Below are positions 37,007-45,698 of a stretch of DNA of 64,000 nt, piece by piece. Made by a program: the position numbers and the translations under genes. Every line of letters starts with the position of its first letter. Position 1 is the stretch's first letter. The stretch spans positions 124,001 through 188,000 of the forward strand of contig CBDBFA010000003.1 in assembly GCA_965204545.1 (NCBI GenBank). The letters are read 5' to 3'. Under the pieces are notes generated by a model that did no database searches, was not told the DNA's origin, and saw nothing but the letters and a program-made list of their open reading frames with translations. The stretch comes from JAABVD01 sp965204545 (GTDB lineage: Bacteria; Verrucomicrobiota; Verrucomicrobiia; Opitutales; UBA2995).

Positions 37007-37147
37007 GGGGTTACGGGTTGTTGCCCATGCGCCATTTCAAGCGTTACACCGTCAGCAATATTTTTTGATAAAAGGTAACTACTCAGGACCTCATTGAGGA
37101 TTCGTATCCGGCGTCTACCTGCGCCGAGTTGGTTGCGATGACTTTTG

Positions 37148-37174
37148 AATACCCACGGTCGGCGGGTATTTTTT
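37148..37174 (+). terminator. Probable intrinsic terminator
   Basis: AATACCC (37148-37154) pairs with GGGTATT (37164-37170) around a 9-base loop, followed by further T residues to 37174. It lies about 140 bp after the stop of the PQQ/EF-hand gene on the same strand. The stem is short, so efficiency is uncertain. Confidence 0.5.
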
Positions 37175-37244
37175 CGGAACGCTGTTCTTAAGTCCTCAAA
37201 AAATGGGAGTTCTTACCTATTGAATGATAAAGATTCAAAAGCGT

Positions 37245-37355
37245 GGTAGGGCAAGAGCATCCCTGCTCTGCCGTTCGTCGCGGTAGGGCAAGAGCATCCC
37301 TGCTCTGCCGTTCGTCGCGGTAGGGCAAGAGCATCCCTGCTCTGCCGTTCGTCGT
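37245..37355 (+). repeat. Three tandem 37-bp hairpin repeats
   Basis: Three copies start at 37245, 37282 and 37319 with an exact 37-base period. Each holds GGTAGGGCAAGAGCATCCC followed by TGCTCTGCCG and TTCGTCG. AGAGCA and TGCTCT pair around a TCCC loop. These are the GGTAGGGC hairpins of 18254-18328 and 19743-19902 in tandem form. Confidence 0.88.
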
Positions 37356-37411
37356 TGTCAGCCAAAAAACCATCTGAGTAGTTACGATAAAAGTTTTTCT
37401 TTTTCATGGTT

Positions 37412-37474
37412 CAAACCCGCACCAGCACTCGATCTCCGTTCGCTCGCGACGAATTTTGCGAGACATGCGGGTTA
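37412..37474 (-). repeat. Fold-back element, truncated copy 5
   Basis: Only one end of the fold-back element remains, in reverse orientation, closing with GAGACATGCGGGTTA. Its terminal TTA (37472-37474) is, on the minus strand, the TAA stop codon of the DUF1501 gene at 37472-38959. This repeats the situation at the aldehyde dehydrogenase gene (10861). Confidence 0.8.
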
Positions 37475-38959
37475 GGCCAAAACCTCCTCGATCACCTTGG
37501 CGTCATGGATGCCGGTGAGGCGCCGGTTCAGACCCTGAAAAGGATAAATGAGCTTTTTGTCTTCCAAGCCAAGCAGGTGCAGCATGGTGGCGTGGAAATC
37601 TTCAAGAGGGACCGGATTTACGGCGGGATTGTAGCCGACCTCGTCGGTTTCACCATAAGTCACCCCGGGCTTTACCCCGCCACCCGCCATCCAGGCGGTG
37701 AAGGCGCCGGGATGGTGATCCCGGCCAACCAGCTTCATTTCGCGGCCGTGGCGATTTTCCCGCATGGGGGTGCGGCCGAATTCACCACTCCAAACCACCA
37801 ATGTATCCTCCAATAGCCCGCGCTGTTTGAGATCCATCAGCAGAGCCGACATGGGCTGATCGACTTGGAGGCATTTGTCCTTGAATCCTTCATTGAGAGC
37901 TTCGTTTTCGGCGGCTCCATGAGAATCCCAGCCCCAATCGTATAGCTGAACGAACCGAACATCGCGCTCAATGAGTCTTCGCGCCAAAAGGCAATTATTG
38001 GCGAAACTTTCTTTCCCGGGAGCGGTACCGTACAATTCGTGAATGTGAGCGGGTTCCTTGGAAATATCCATGGCCTCGGGCACCGCCGTCTGCATGCGAA
38101 AGGCCATCTCGTATTGGGCAATGCGAGTGAGCGTTTCCGGATCACCGAATTCGTCGTGCGTTTGCCGATTGAGTGTCTTCAGGGTATCGAGGGCCGATCG
38201 ACGAAGTTCGCGGGACATGCCTTCCGGATTGGAAACATGGAGAACCGGATCACCCTGGGAACGGCATTGCACTCCCTGATAAACGGACGGAAGAAAACCG
38301 GAGCTCCAAAGGGCCTTGCCGACCCGAGGTATTTTTCCGCCGGAAAGAAGCACTACGAAGCCGGGAAGGTCCGCGTTCTCAGTTCCCAAACCCCAAGTAA
38401 CCCAGGAACCCATGGAGGGATGACCGATGCGGGGTTGGCCGGAATGTACCATCAATTGTGCGGGACCATGGTTGAATTGGTCCGTTTGCAGGGTTTTGAT
38501 AAAACTCACCTCATCCACCAACTTAGAGAAATGAGGAAGGCGATCGGACACCCAGGCGCCTGACTCACCGTATTGTCGAAAGGGAAACTGAGGACCCAAC
38601 ATATTGGGTGTCCCTTGAATGAAGGGGAAATTCTTTCCTTCGAGAAACGACTGAGGACAGGGTTGACCATCGAGTCGCTCCAGATCGGGTTTGTAATCGA
38701 AGAGTTCCAACTGGCTGGGCGCTCCGATCATATGGAGGTAAATGACCCGTTTGGCTGTACCTGGATAATGTGGAGGCAGCGCCTTGAGCGGATTAGCGGG
38801 ATCGCGCCGAGGCCGTAATTGACTTCCCGGGGCGGCCTTCGCCTGGCTGGCCAGGAACATCGCCCCGAGTCCCGTGGTGCACCTCGCCAGAAACTGTCTC
38901 CGCGTCTCCTGTTCCAATGAACGGAACCGGGCCTCATCTAGTAGCGATTCGAGTTTCAT
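37472..38959 (-). CDS. DUF1501 protein (pair 3)
   Basis: A 495-residue DUF1501 protein. The N terminus contains TRRQFLARCTTGLGAMFLAS, a twin-arginine-like signal. Family blocks are VIYLHMIGAPSQLELFDYKP, VWSGEFGRTPMRENR and AWMAGGGVKPGVTYGETDEVG. The DGRDH segment of pairs 1 and 2 is replaced by LVGRDHHPGAF, the usual form in the sulfatase-associated branch. The stop codon is provided by the terminal bases of a fold-back repeat. Its start lies 6 bp after the end of the DUF1549/1553 gene on the same strand. Confidence 0.9.
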   Translation of the reverse strand: MKLESLLDEARFRSLEQETRRQFLARCTTGLGAMFLASQAKAAPGSQLRPRRDPANPLKALPPHYPGTAKRVIYLHMIGAPSQLELFDYKPDLERLDGQPCPQSFLEGKNFPFIQGTPNMLGPQFPFRQYGESGAWVSDRLPHFSKLVDEVSFIKTLQTDQFNHGPAQLMVHSGQPRIGHPSMGSWVTWGLGTENADLPGFVVLLSGGKIPRVGKALWSSGFLPSVYQGVQCRSQGDPVLHVSNPEGMSRELRRSALDTLKTLNRQTHDEFGDPETLTRIAQYEMAFRMQTAVPEAMDISKEPAHIHELYGTAPGKESFANNCLLARRLIERDVRFVQLYDWGWDSHGAAENEALNEGFKDKCLQVDQPMSALLMDLKQRGLLEDTLVVWSGEFGRTPMRENRHGREMKLVGRDHHPGAFTAWMAGGGVKPGVTYGETDEVGYNPAVNPVPLEDFHATMLHLLGLEDKKLIYPFQGLNRRLTGIHDAKVIEEVLA

Positions 38960-38965
38960 TCCGGA

Positions 38966-41887
38966 TCAAAACGTTAAGGTATCATCGAGGTTGAGAAGGA
39001 CTTGCGCCACTACCGTCCAGGCGTTTTCTGGCGATTCCATATTCACTTGGCGGTAAAGCTGTGTCAAGGTTTGCAACCGGTTGGAATGGGCCGGTCGTCC
39101 CGTCACCAGACGGTGTGCTTGAGCAATCGCCTCCTCCGGCGCCTCCGGATAATCGAGCTCAAGCCGTTTGCCCATAGCTTCGGCACATTCGACAAAGGTC
39201 TGGTCGTTCAAGGTAACCAGCGCTTGTAAAGGGGTATTGGAGGTAAGTCGGCGAGGTGTGCAAAACTCGCGTGAGGGCGCATCGAAAGTCGCGAAGGTCG
39301 GAAACGGGATACTTCGTTTGACGTGGGTATAGAGGGAACGGCGGTAGCGGTCTTCGTCGCCGGGCTCCGGCGTCGTCCACTTGTTGCTTTTCTGAAACGG
39401 CTGCCACACCCCTTCCGGCAAGGGAGGATAGACCGAGGGTCCGCCGAGTTTTGAGGAGAGAAGTCCGCTCACGGCGAGAGCCTGATCCCTGACCATCTCC
39501 GCCGTCAGCCGGAGACGGGGGCCGCGGACAATGAGGCGATTATCCGGATCGCGTTCCAGAAGCTCCGGGGTCACACGGGAAGACTGGTGGTAGGCATGAC
39601 TGAGAACGATCTCGCGCAAGATCGCTTTCACGCTCCAATTATGGTCTTTTTGAAAACGAACGGCAAGGTAGTCGAGTAGTTCCGGGTGCGTGGGCTCTTC
39701 ACCCGAGGAACCAAAATCTTCCAGTGTAGGGACAATCCCAACCCCGAAAAGCTGCTCCCAAAGTCGATTTACAAAAGCTCGGGAGGTAAGCGGATGATCA
39801 TCCGAAACCCACCAGCGGGCCATGGCCAGGCGGTCGAGCCAACCTTCGACAGGGGCCGCCTCGGTCAGCGTCTCAGGCAGGCCGGTAAAAACCTCAGCCC
39901 CCTTCTCCAAGGCATTGCCCCTTATGAATACGTGGGTCGGCCTGGTTAATTCCTTTGGGCGCCGGTGCATAATGGGAATGGTCGTCCCAGGTATTTCGGA
40001 GTAACGAGTTATCGCCTCGGTCAGTTTTTCGCTCTTGCGATAGTCCTTACTTCGCGGATCCCCCAATTTCTCCCAGCGCTCGTCTGAACTGCTGGCCAAG
40101 TGACCGCGTTGAATGACCATCGGGTGACTACCGCCTGCCCCTCTCTTATTGCAGTGGATATATAAAGACAGCGTATCTTCTTCTTTCACGAGGATGGGCT
40201 GCTCGGGAACAAGCGCCAATTTCCTTGCATGATGAATAAGCGTGTCAGCACCCCAATGCTGCCCGTTGGGGCCAATGCTTTGCATCGGATCCGTAGGCAT
40301 CCAGGGAACATCGGGAACACTCCACCGGAAACCGATGGGGATCTTGCAACCACTCTCGGAGGTGATCCATGCTTCCAGGTCATCCACGACGAAACCCCAT
40401 TCCGGACTATGAATTGCGGTTTCCGGATCCCAGGGTAACACGGTCAATTGCAACGCCCTTATTTCCTCGCCGCCAAAGCTGGAACCCGGGACGTCGATCC
40501 GGGTGTGCGTTTCGATCTCAACGGTTCCTATGGTGTGAAATTCGTCGTGTGTCTGTTTTTCAACTACGGCGTATTCCGTGCTATTATTTGAGGTTACTCT
40601 GAGCTGCTTGAGGCCGGTCCATTCCACTTTATCACGCAGAGCAGCACCACTCTTCCAAATCTCCTCCTTAAGATCCAGAATCTGCTTACGCAATGCCCCA
40701 GCCTCCTTGAATCGATTCGACTCATCGGGAACTTTCAGCAAGGGACCGTCGTTCCCCAAGTCCGAATCCGCCGTATTATTGTAGAAGGCCATGAATTTGT
40801 AGTATTCATCGTTCCGAAAAGGATCATAGGGATGATCGTGACACTGAACGCAGCCAAACGAGACCGATCCCCACGCTTGCCAGGTCGTATTGATCCGATC
40901 CACAACTGCTTCCACCCGGAATTGCTCGTCGTCTGTGCCGCCTTCCACGTTAGTCTGCGTATTGCGCTGGCAGGCTGTGGCAATCAGGTCCTCCATGGTC
41001 GGTTTTGGCAGCAAGTCACCCGCCAACTGCTTGATGGTAAATTGATCGAAGGGAAGGTCCCTGTTAAACGCATCCACCACCCAATCCCGGTAGGCCCAAA
41101 TCGTTCTCGGCTGATCCTGACCCAGTCCAGCGGAGTCGGCATAGCGAACCAGATCGAGCCACATCGTTGCCCATCGTTCACCAAAGGCTGGACGATCCAT
41201 CAGGTCATCGACTGTTCTCTCCACGGCCTGCTTGGCATTTTTCGAATAGGTCCGTTCAAACGCGTTCAGTTCTGCCAAACTCGGAGGCAGACCGGTAAGG
41301 CCCAGGCTTAGTCGACGCAATAACCGGCCCGGCTCTTCCTTGGGACTTGGCTCGAGCCCTTCTTTCTCCAATCGGCTGAACAGAAAACGGTCCAGGTTCC
41401 CGTTTGCCAGTTTGTCGAATGCAGTCCTGGGAACCCGGGGTTTTGCAGGAGCCTCGAAGGCCCAATGATCCCTCCACTTCGCACCTTCCTCGATCCATTG
41501 CTCAATCAGGGAGATTTCCTTTTCAGAAAGGGAATCATGCTCATCAGGCGGCGGCATGCGATCGTCTTCATCGTCGGTAGTAATGCGGAAATACAGTTCC
41601 GATTCTTCCGTGTTTCCCGGTTTAACCACCGTATAACCCGATTTACCTTCAAAATTGACCACGCGGTCTTCGTAAACATAGGAGACGTTGCCCGCTGCTT
41701 TTATACCCCCATGGCACTCAATGCAGTTGGCATTGAGAATGGGACGAATGTCCTTGGCAAAGTCGACTTCGGCCAAGGCAGGGGAGCCCGGAATGCCAAA
41801 CCCCAAAAAGAGCCCCATTCCACCCAAACGAGCGCATCCTGGAAAAATGGAGGGAAAAAACTTCATTGAGCGCTTTTGACCGCACAT
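38966..41887 (-). CDS. Planctomycete-type cytochrome c protein (PSCyt1-DUF1549-DUF1553)
   Basis: A 973-residue exported protein. The hydrophobic leader is followed by FAKDIRPILNANCIECHGG, the PSCyt1 heme site. PGNTEESELYFRITTDDEDDRMPPP and the EQWIEEGAKW end of that domain follow. DUF1549 comes next (FGERWATMWLDLVRYADSAG, second CxxCH in GCVQCHDHPYDP), then a long middle segment. DUF1553 includes NRLWEQLFGVGIVPTLEDFG and FATFDAPSREFCTPRR. ATG 41887 or 41866 may be the start; the former has an AAGGAA upstream. It is followed by its DUF1501 partner after 6 bp. Confidence 0.9.
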   Translation of the reverse strand: MCGQKRSMKFFPSIFPGCARLGGMGLFLGFGIPGSPALAEVDFAKDIRPILNANCIECHGGIKAAGNVSYVYEDRVVNFEGKSGYTVVKPGNTEESELYFRITTDDEDDRMPPPDEHDSLSEKEISLIEQWIEEGAKWRDHWAFEAPAKPRVPRTAFDKLANGNLDRFLFSRLEKEGLEPSPKEEPGRLLRRLSLGLTGLPPSLAELNAFERTYSKNAKQAVERTVDDLMDRPAFGERWATMWLDLVRYADSAGLGQDQPRTIWAYRDWVVDAFNRDLPFDQFTIKQLAGDLLPKPTMEDLIATACQRNTQTNVEGGTDDEQFRVEAVVDRINTTWQAWGSVSFGCVQCHDHPYDPFRNDEYYKFMAFYNNTADSDLGNDGPLLKVPDESNRFKEAGALRKQILDLKEEIWKSGAALRDKVEWTGLKQLRVTSNNSTEYAVVEKQTHDEFHTIGTVEIETHTRIDVPGSSFGGEEIRALQLTVLPWDPETAIHSPEWGFVVDDLEAWITSESGCKIPIGFRWSVPDVPWMPTDPMQSIGPNGQHWGADTLIHHARKLALVPEQPILVKEEDTLSLYIHCNKRGAGGSHPMVIQRGHLASSSDERWEKLGDPRSKDYRKSEKLTEAITRYSEIPGTTIPIMHRRPKELTRPTHVFIRGNALEKGAEVFTGLPETLTEAAPVEGWLDRLAMARWWVSDDHPLTSRAFVNRLWEQLFGVGIVPTLEDFGSSGEEPTHPELLDYLAVRFQKDHNWSVKAILREIVLSHAYHQSSRVTPELLERDPDNRLIVRGPRLRLTAEMVRDQALAVSGLLSSKLGGPSVYPPLPEGVWQPFQKSNKWTTPEPGDEDRYRRSLYTHVKRSIPFPTFATFDAPSREFCTPRRLTSNTPLQALVTLNDQTFVECAEAMGKRLELDYPEAPEEAIAQAHRLVTGRPAHSNRLQTLTQLYRQVNMESPENAWTVVAQVLLNLDDTLTF

Positions 41888-42629
41888 TCTTGGAAATTCC
41901 TTCTGTTTGTCAAAACGGTAAGCCTTGGACCATAGTTAGCGATGCCTAGTGTTCAGCGGTCAGAGTTCAGTGCAGAGTGGTGGGGCGCCGTTGGTGCCAA
42001 ACGGTCTCCAAGCAATCGCGGCGTAAAACCGCTTACAGCTCGATTTTGGCCGGATTGTAAACAGGCCCTCCCCTTTGTGTCTTTTGTGCTTTTTGTGGTT
42101 AGTCCCCCTTATCCTCCGTGGTTTATTCCTGGATGCTTGATTGTGACCTGGGCGTCTTTGCAAGAGGTAATTCCTAATTCCTCATTCTTAATTCCTAATT
42201 GGCGCCCTCGGCGCCTTTCGTGGAACCCCGTTGGGATTCTATATTTATTGCCCATTCCTGCCCAGCGTGCGCTACGCGACACTGGGCTTTGGAGTGGAAC
42301 TGCGTTGCAGTTCATTCCAGCCCGGTCTGTATCAATAGCGGAGGGCGCATTTCCAACCCGCCTCTTCGTAGGGGCGAGGCATGCCGCGCCCACATTCCTG
42401 TCCCCAAATTCTTCAAAAAACGGCCTTCCCGATTTCAGCATTTTCTTCCCTCTCTGTGGTTAATTATTTAAAGGACGCCAAACAAGTTAGCGTTACCGGA
42501 AACGAGATCAAAACCGTCGTTGAGATAGTTGATCCTGAAATCGATCCGAATGGTGGGTAAAAAGCGCCGCTACTATATTGCACAATTTTTGTGCTTGACG
42601 ATTATTGTGCAAAATTGACCCTGTTCAGT
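41888..42629. other. Gene-free hairpin island 1
   Basis: About 740 bases with no supported gene. The central part (42167-42392) is a run of short repeats and palindromes listed separately. Part of 41985-42025 (CCAAACGG and AGCAATCGCGGCGTAAA) recurs as an inverted copy at about 46908-46945 in hairpin island 2. The DNA between 42480 and 42629 shows nothing definite except a possible promoter area ahead of the VapBC module. Confidence 0.6.
42194..42392 (+). repeat. Multi-hairpin cassette, copy 1
   Basis: A chain of palindromes: 42201-42215 (GGCGCC/GGCGCC), 42223-42239 (GAACCCC/GGGATTC), 42261-42286 (CCCAGCGT/ACACTGGG), 42290-42319 (TGGAGTGGAACTGC/GCAGTTCATTCCA), about 42341-42363, and 42373-42392 (GGGCGAGGCAT/GCCGCGCCC). 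It is preceded by TTCCTAATT-type short repeats from 42167. A better-preserved copy lies at 46656-46854. Confidence 0.8.
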
Positions 42630-42857
42630 ATGAAAAATATCACTTTAAAACTCGAAGAAAAGTTAATTAACCGGGTAAAGCACATTGCGGTGGATGCCGA
42701 TACCTCGGTATCTGCCTGGGTGGCCAGCTTGATAGAGACAGCCTTGCGGGATCGCGATGCGTATGAAGCGTCACGCAAAGGCGCTTTGGAAGATCTGGAA
42801 AATGTGCTGCATCTGGGAGGGACTCCCCTGAACCGGGAAGATCTGCACATCCGCTGA
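42630..42857 (+). CDS. vapB: Ribbon-helix-helix antitoxin (VapB-like, module 3)
   Basis: A 75-residue protein starting MKNITLKLEEKLINRVKHIA, the beta strand and first helix of ribbon-helix-helix DNA-binding proteins, with TSVSAWVASLIETAL as the second helix. The start at 42630 is preferred to the upstream in-frame codon because it begins the fold. It is followed 1 bp later by a PIN toxin, so it is the antitoxin and probable autorepressor. The protein resembles the antitoxin at 47521-47775. Confidence 0.85.
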   Translation: MKNITLKLEEKLINRVKHIAVDADTSVSAWVASLIETALRDRDAYEASRKGALEDLENVLHLGGTPLNREDLHIR

Positions 42858-42858
42858 C

Positions 42859-43266
42859 ATGCAAGTTTTCATTGACTCCAATATTTTAATTTATGCGCAG
42901 GATGTTGATGCCGGGGATAGACATCAGCATGCCAAGGCGCTAATCCGGGACATATGGAAGTCCCGTAAATTACCTGCGATCAGTGTGCAAGTATTGCAGG
43001 AAACGCACGTCAACCTGATCCGCAAAGGTGTGACGACAGAAGAATCTGCTCGTCGTGTCAGCCGATATCTCTCCTGGAGAGTGGTCGAGAATACAAGAGA
43101 TCTCTTTTGTCGATCATTGGAATTACAACAAGGCCACCGACTATCCTACTGGGATGCCATGATCGTTGCGGCGGCCCAGCGTTCTCAGGCCATTGAACTG
43201 TGGACGGAAGATCTCAATCCCGGGCAATCATTCGATGGACTGACTGTAGTAAACCCGCTTGGGTAA
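42859..43266 (+). CDS. vapC: PIN-domain toxin VapC (module 3)
   Basis: A 135-residue PIN ribonuclease toxin. MQVFIDSNILIYAQDVDAG has the first Asp, VQVLQETHVN the Glu, and LSYWDAMIVAAA plus LWTEDLNPGQSFDG the C-terminal acidic residues. It is clearly related to the module 4 toxin (47109-47534), which also has LSYWDA and SEDLNPGQ. The two modules face each other across the nag operon. Confidence 0.9.
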   Translation: MQVFIDSNILIYAQDVDAGDRHQHAKALIRDIWKSRKLPAISVQVLQETHVNLIRKGVTTEESARRVSRYLSWRVVENTRDLFCRSLELQQGHRLSYWDAMIVAAAQRSQAIELWTEDLNPGQSFDGLTVVNPLG

Positions 43267-43503
43267 ATCTTTGAGAAAGCATCATCATCATAAGCTTCCC
43301 GGTTGTATCAGGAACTGGGCCTGCCATCCGTTTCCTCCAACAAGTTACCGAGTGGACAGCGAAGTGGATTCAATCCGGTAAACCCCTGCTTGGCAAGCCG
43401 AAGTACCTCGAGGTGAGGGATGGGGCATTTTGACGGTTTAGCCCGCATTTCTCGATGCTTCCCGAGGCATGGACTTCTGCCTCTTGGACGAGGATTACTA
43501 GAA
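43267..43503. other. Short gap with element remnants
   Basis: About 240 bases between convergent genes. TTAGCCCGCATTTCTC at 43438-43453 is a stray terminus of the fold-back element. A small hairpin, GAGGCA/TGCCTC, lies at 43464-43483 but has no T-tract in either direction, so it is not called a terminator. No gene is seen. Confidence 0.5.
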
Positions 43504-44787
43504 TCAATAAAATATCCCGCGCTCAGGCTCAATGGACTGAGCTAAATTCTCTGCCGGTGGATTGATTCTTTGATACACCTTGTCAGCCGTTAACCAGGCC
43601 AAAAACAGAGAGACCATGAATCCAATCACCGCTAGTGTAAGGATAGGTTTGGGAATCCGGCGGTCACCAGTAAGCTCTTTGCGTGTACCCAGGTAAATCA
43701 GGGCAGCGGCAAGTGCAGGAATGCCAAGAACGGTTAACGCCTGAGCGATGGTAATCAATAGAACGGTACTGCCTTCTTTAGCGAGGGACAGAATACCTAC
43801 AATCATCCCGACCATCAAAGCTACCGTTGTCAGGTGAATCGTCCATCGGTCCTCCAGCCTGGAACCTTTACCCAATGAATCAGCCAAAACAGTTCCTCCA
43901 ATCATGGTGTTGACAAGGAAGGAACTGAGACAACCTGCAAGTATGCCAGCCGAGAAAACAACGCGCGCACCAGGCCCGAACAGTGGCTCTAATTGCCGAG
44001 CCACATCTCCCACCGAAGCCAGGACAATGTGTTCGGGATGGCCGTAGAAAACACGCCAGGCTGTGAGAAGAATGACCGCTGTTATAAGCCCCAATATGCT
44101 GATACTGAGAATAGAATCCAACAACCCCTGGCGGACTTCGGAAATTCCCCAACCTTTCTCTTTTACGAGATAGGCCTGATAAAACGCCCCAGCAACCGAA
44201 AATGTGGTGCCGATCATCGCCAACAAGGGAAGTAAATCCCGAGGCTCATTCGAGAGAACAGGTTCAAATTGGGGCGAGCTGAATATGGCAACCACGAGAT
44301 TGACTACAAAGGCCAGACACATGAGGCCAATGAAAAATTTCATGAGTCGTTCAATTGAACGGTAGAGGTCCCGCATCTGGTAAAGACAGACGATCACGAA
44401 AGCATTGAACACTATCAGGATCAGGATTCGTAGAGCCGTGGGGAAGGCACCTGTTCCCAACAGAGGTTCCAATCCACCTATCAGTGCAATATTATTTGAA
44501 GACTGAAAAAGGGCTACCAAGGTAAATAGAACCAACCCGATGAGGACAGTAACCGGCCGTCCAAGACAACTGGAAAGCTCATCCCCAAGACTTCCTTTAT
44601 AAACAACTCCAAGGCGAGCGGAAAGGGCCACCATGGCAATCATCAATATGGCCGCGCCCAAAATAACCGGAACACCGATTAAACCGAAAGTGGCGCCTGT
44701 CTTGGAACTGGTTAAGATTGACCCGGGGCCTAACACCACGGCAGCAACGATAATCGCAGGTCCAATCGATTGCAGTAAGCGCTTCAT
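43504..44787 (-). CDS. NRAMP-related membrane transporter
   Basis: A 427-residue inner-membrane protein with about eleven hydrophobic segments, related to NRAMP transporters by overall pattern (SIGPAIIVAAVVLGPGSILTSSKTGATFG at the first segment). The metal-binding DPGN of true NRAMPs aligns with GPGS here, and the MPH motif of the sixth segment is absent, so divalent-metal transport is doubtful. The start at 44787 overlaps the nagA stop (ATGA), which indicates translational coupling; the longer open frame upstream is rejected. Linkage to nagB and nagA suggests import or export of an amino-sugar-related compound, but this is inference. Confidence 0.75.
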   Translation of the reverse strand: MKRLLQSIGPAIIVAAVVLGPGSILTSSKTGATFGLIGVPVILGAAILMIAMVALSARLGVVYKGSLGDELSSCLGRPVTVLIGLVLFTLVALFQSSNNIALIGGLEPLLGTGAFPTALRILILIVFNAFVIVCLYQMRDLYRSIERLMKFFIGLMCLAFVVNLVVAIFSSPQFEPVLSNEPRDLLPLLAMIGTTFSVAGAFYQAYLVKEKGWGISEVRQGLLDSILSISILGLITAVILLTAWRVFYGHPEHIVLASVGDVARQLEPLFGPGARVVFSAGILAGCLSSFLVNTMIGGTVLADSLGKGSRLEDRWTIHLTTVALMVGMIVGILSLAKEGSTVLLITIAQALTVLGIPALAAALIYLGTRKELTGDRRIPKPILTLAVIGFMVSLFLAWLTADKVYQRINPPAENLAQSIEPERGIFY

Positions 44788-45698
44788 TGTAGCAAGCCCA
44801 GAGCCTTCCTGGGATTTGTATCCACAAGGCATTGAATGTCAGATTCTTCCAGACCGAGTTGATCCTTCAAATTCCCGCGCAGACGAGACATGGTCAAGGT
44901 TGACCCGGCCAGATTGGCCGAACCGGGCCGACGGGCAACACCTTCTTCATCAACTTCCACGTCAAATCCGGAGAGCTTGTGCAACCCTGGTCCCAATCGC
45001 GATGCAGTAATGGCATCGGTCACCATAATCGACCGCTGAATCCCTACCAGATCCAGGTAGTTTCTCAAAGTGTAAAACTGAATATGATGCCCATCGGGAA
45101 TGAAACAGATCCATAACTGATCGCGACAATGAAGAAAGCGTTGAATTACATTATCGTGCCGTGGCAGATCCACCGGACATCCGTTCCCGATATGCGTCAC
45201 CATGCTAAGCCCGCCATCAATAGCGCCACGTAGCTGGTCTAATGTAGGATTACAATGGCCCGCCGATACGACAACTCCCTCTTCAAAGAGATATCGGATG
45301 GTTTCAAAATAGGGATCCATTTCCGGAGCCAGAGTCACCAACTTGATTAATCCTTTTCCAGATTCCAAAAGACGTTTTGTGTCATCGACATTGGCAAGTT
45401 TCACATGCTCAGGCTCATGTGCACCAATGTAACCGGGTGCAGGATTCAGAAACGGTCCCTCCAAATGGATTCCTGCTATAACTTTTTTTGCCAAAGGATC
45501 CTGTTCCCGCAAATATACCAGATTTGCTATCTTCAACCGCAGCTTGTCCAAGCTGTCCGTGATTATGGTCGCCAATATGGAATCAACTCCATCAGCTTCC
45601 AAAGCAAGACAGGCTGAGTTCAATTGCTCACCTGACAGATCAATTGAACAAAAGTCGGTCCCGGCATAGCCATTAACCTGTAAATCAAAGGGCTTCAC
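44784..45698 (-). CDS. nagA: N-acetylglucosamine-6-phosphate deacetylase
   Basis: A 304-residue amidohydrolase that removes acetate from GlcNAc-6-phosphate in the cytoplasm. Visible motifs are FDLQVNGYAG, HLEGPFLNP (metal-binding Glu), VVSAGHCNP (His), THIGNGCP (His) and VTDAITA (catalytic Asp). It is shorter than typical NagA (about 380), missing the small N-terminal beta domain. A GTG start at 45698 is preferred: it overlaps the nagB stop as GTGA, matching the ATGA coupling at its other end. An in-frame ATG at 45737 would add 13 residues and overlap nagB by 43 bp. Confidence 0.86.
   Translation of the reverse strand: MKPFDLQVNGYAGTDFCSIDLSGEQLNSACLALEADGVDSILATIITDSLDKLRLKIANLVYLREQDPLAKKVIAGIHLEGPFLNPAPGYIGAHEPEHVKLANVDDTKRLLESGKGLIKLVTLAPEMDPYFETIRYLFEEGVVVSAGHCNPTLDQLRGAIDGGLSMVTHIGNGCPVDLPRHDNVIQRFLHCRDQLWICFIPDGHHIQFYTLRNYLDLVGIQRSIMVTDAITASRLGPGLHKLSGFDVEVDEEGVARRPGSANLAGSTLTMSRLRGNLKDQLGLEESDIQCLVDTNPRKALGLLQ

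Larger units (their letters stand above)
37007..37471. other. Intergenic region with terminator and repeats
   Basis: About 465 bases after the PQQ gene. They contain a probable terminator (37148-37174), three tandem 37-bp hairpin repeats (37245-37355) and the truncated fold-back element (37412-37474). No gene is supported. Short minus-strand open frames here simply translate the tandem repeats. Confidence 0.65.

Noticed and set aside
37245..37355. Possible CRISPR array
   Set aside because: The three 37-bp units are directly adjacent without spacers, and no cas genes are present. It is a tandem hairpin repeat.
43464..43483. Terminator for the nag operon
   Set aside because: A GAGGCA/TGCCTC hairpin is present but neither strand has a following T-tract.
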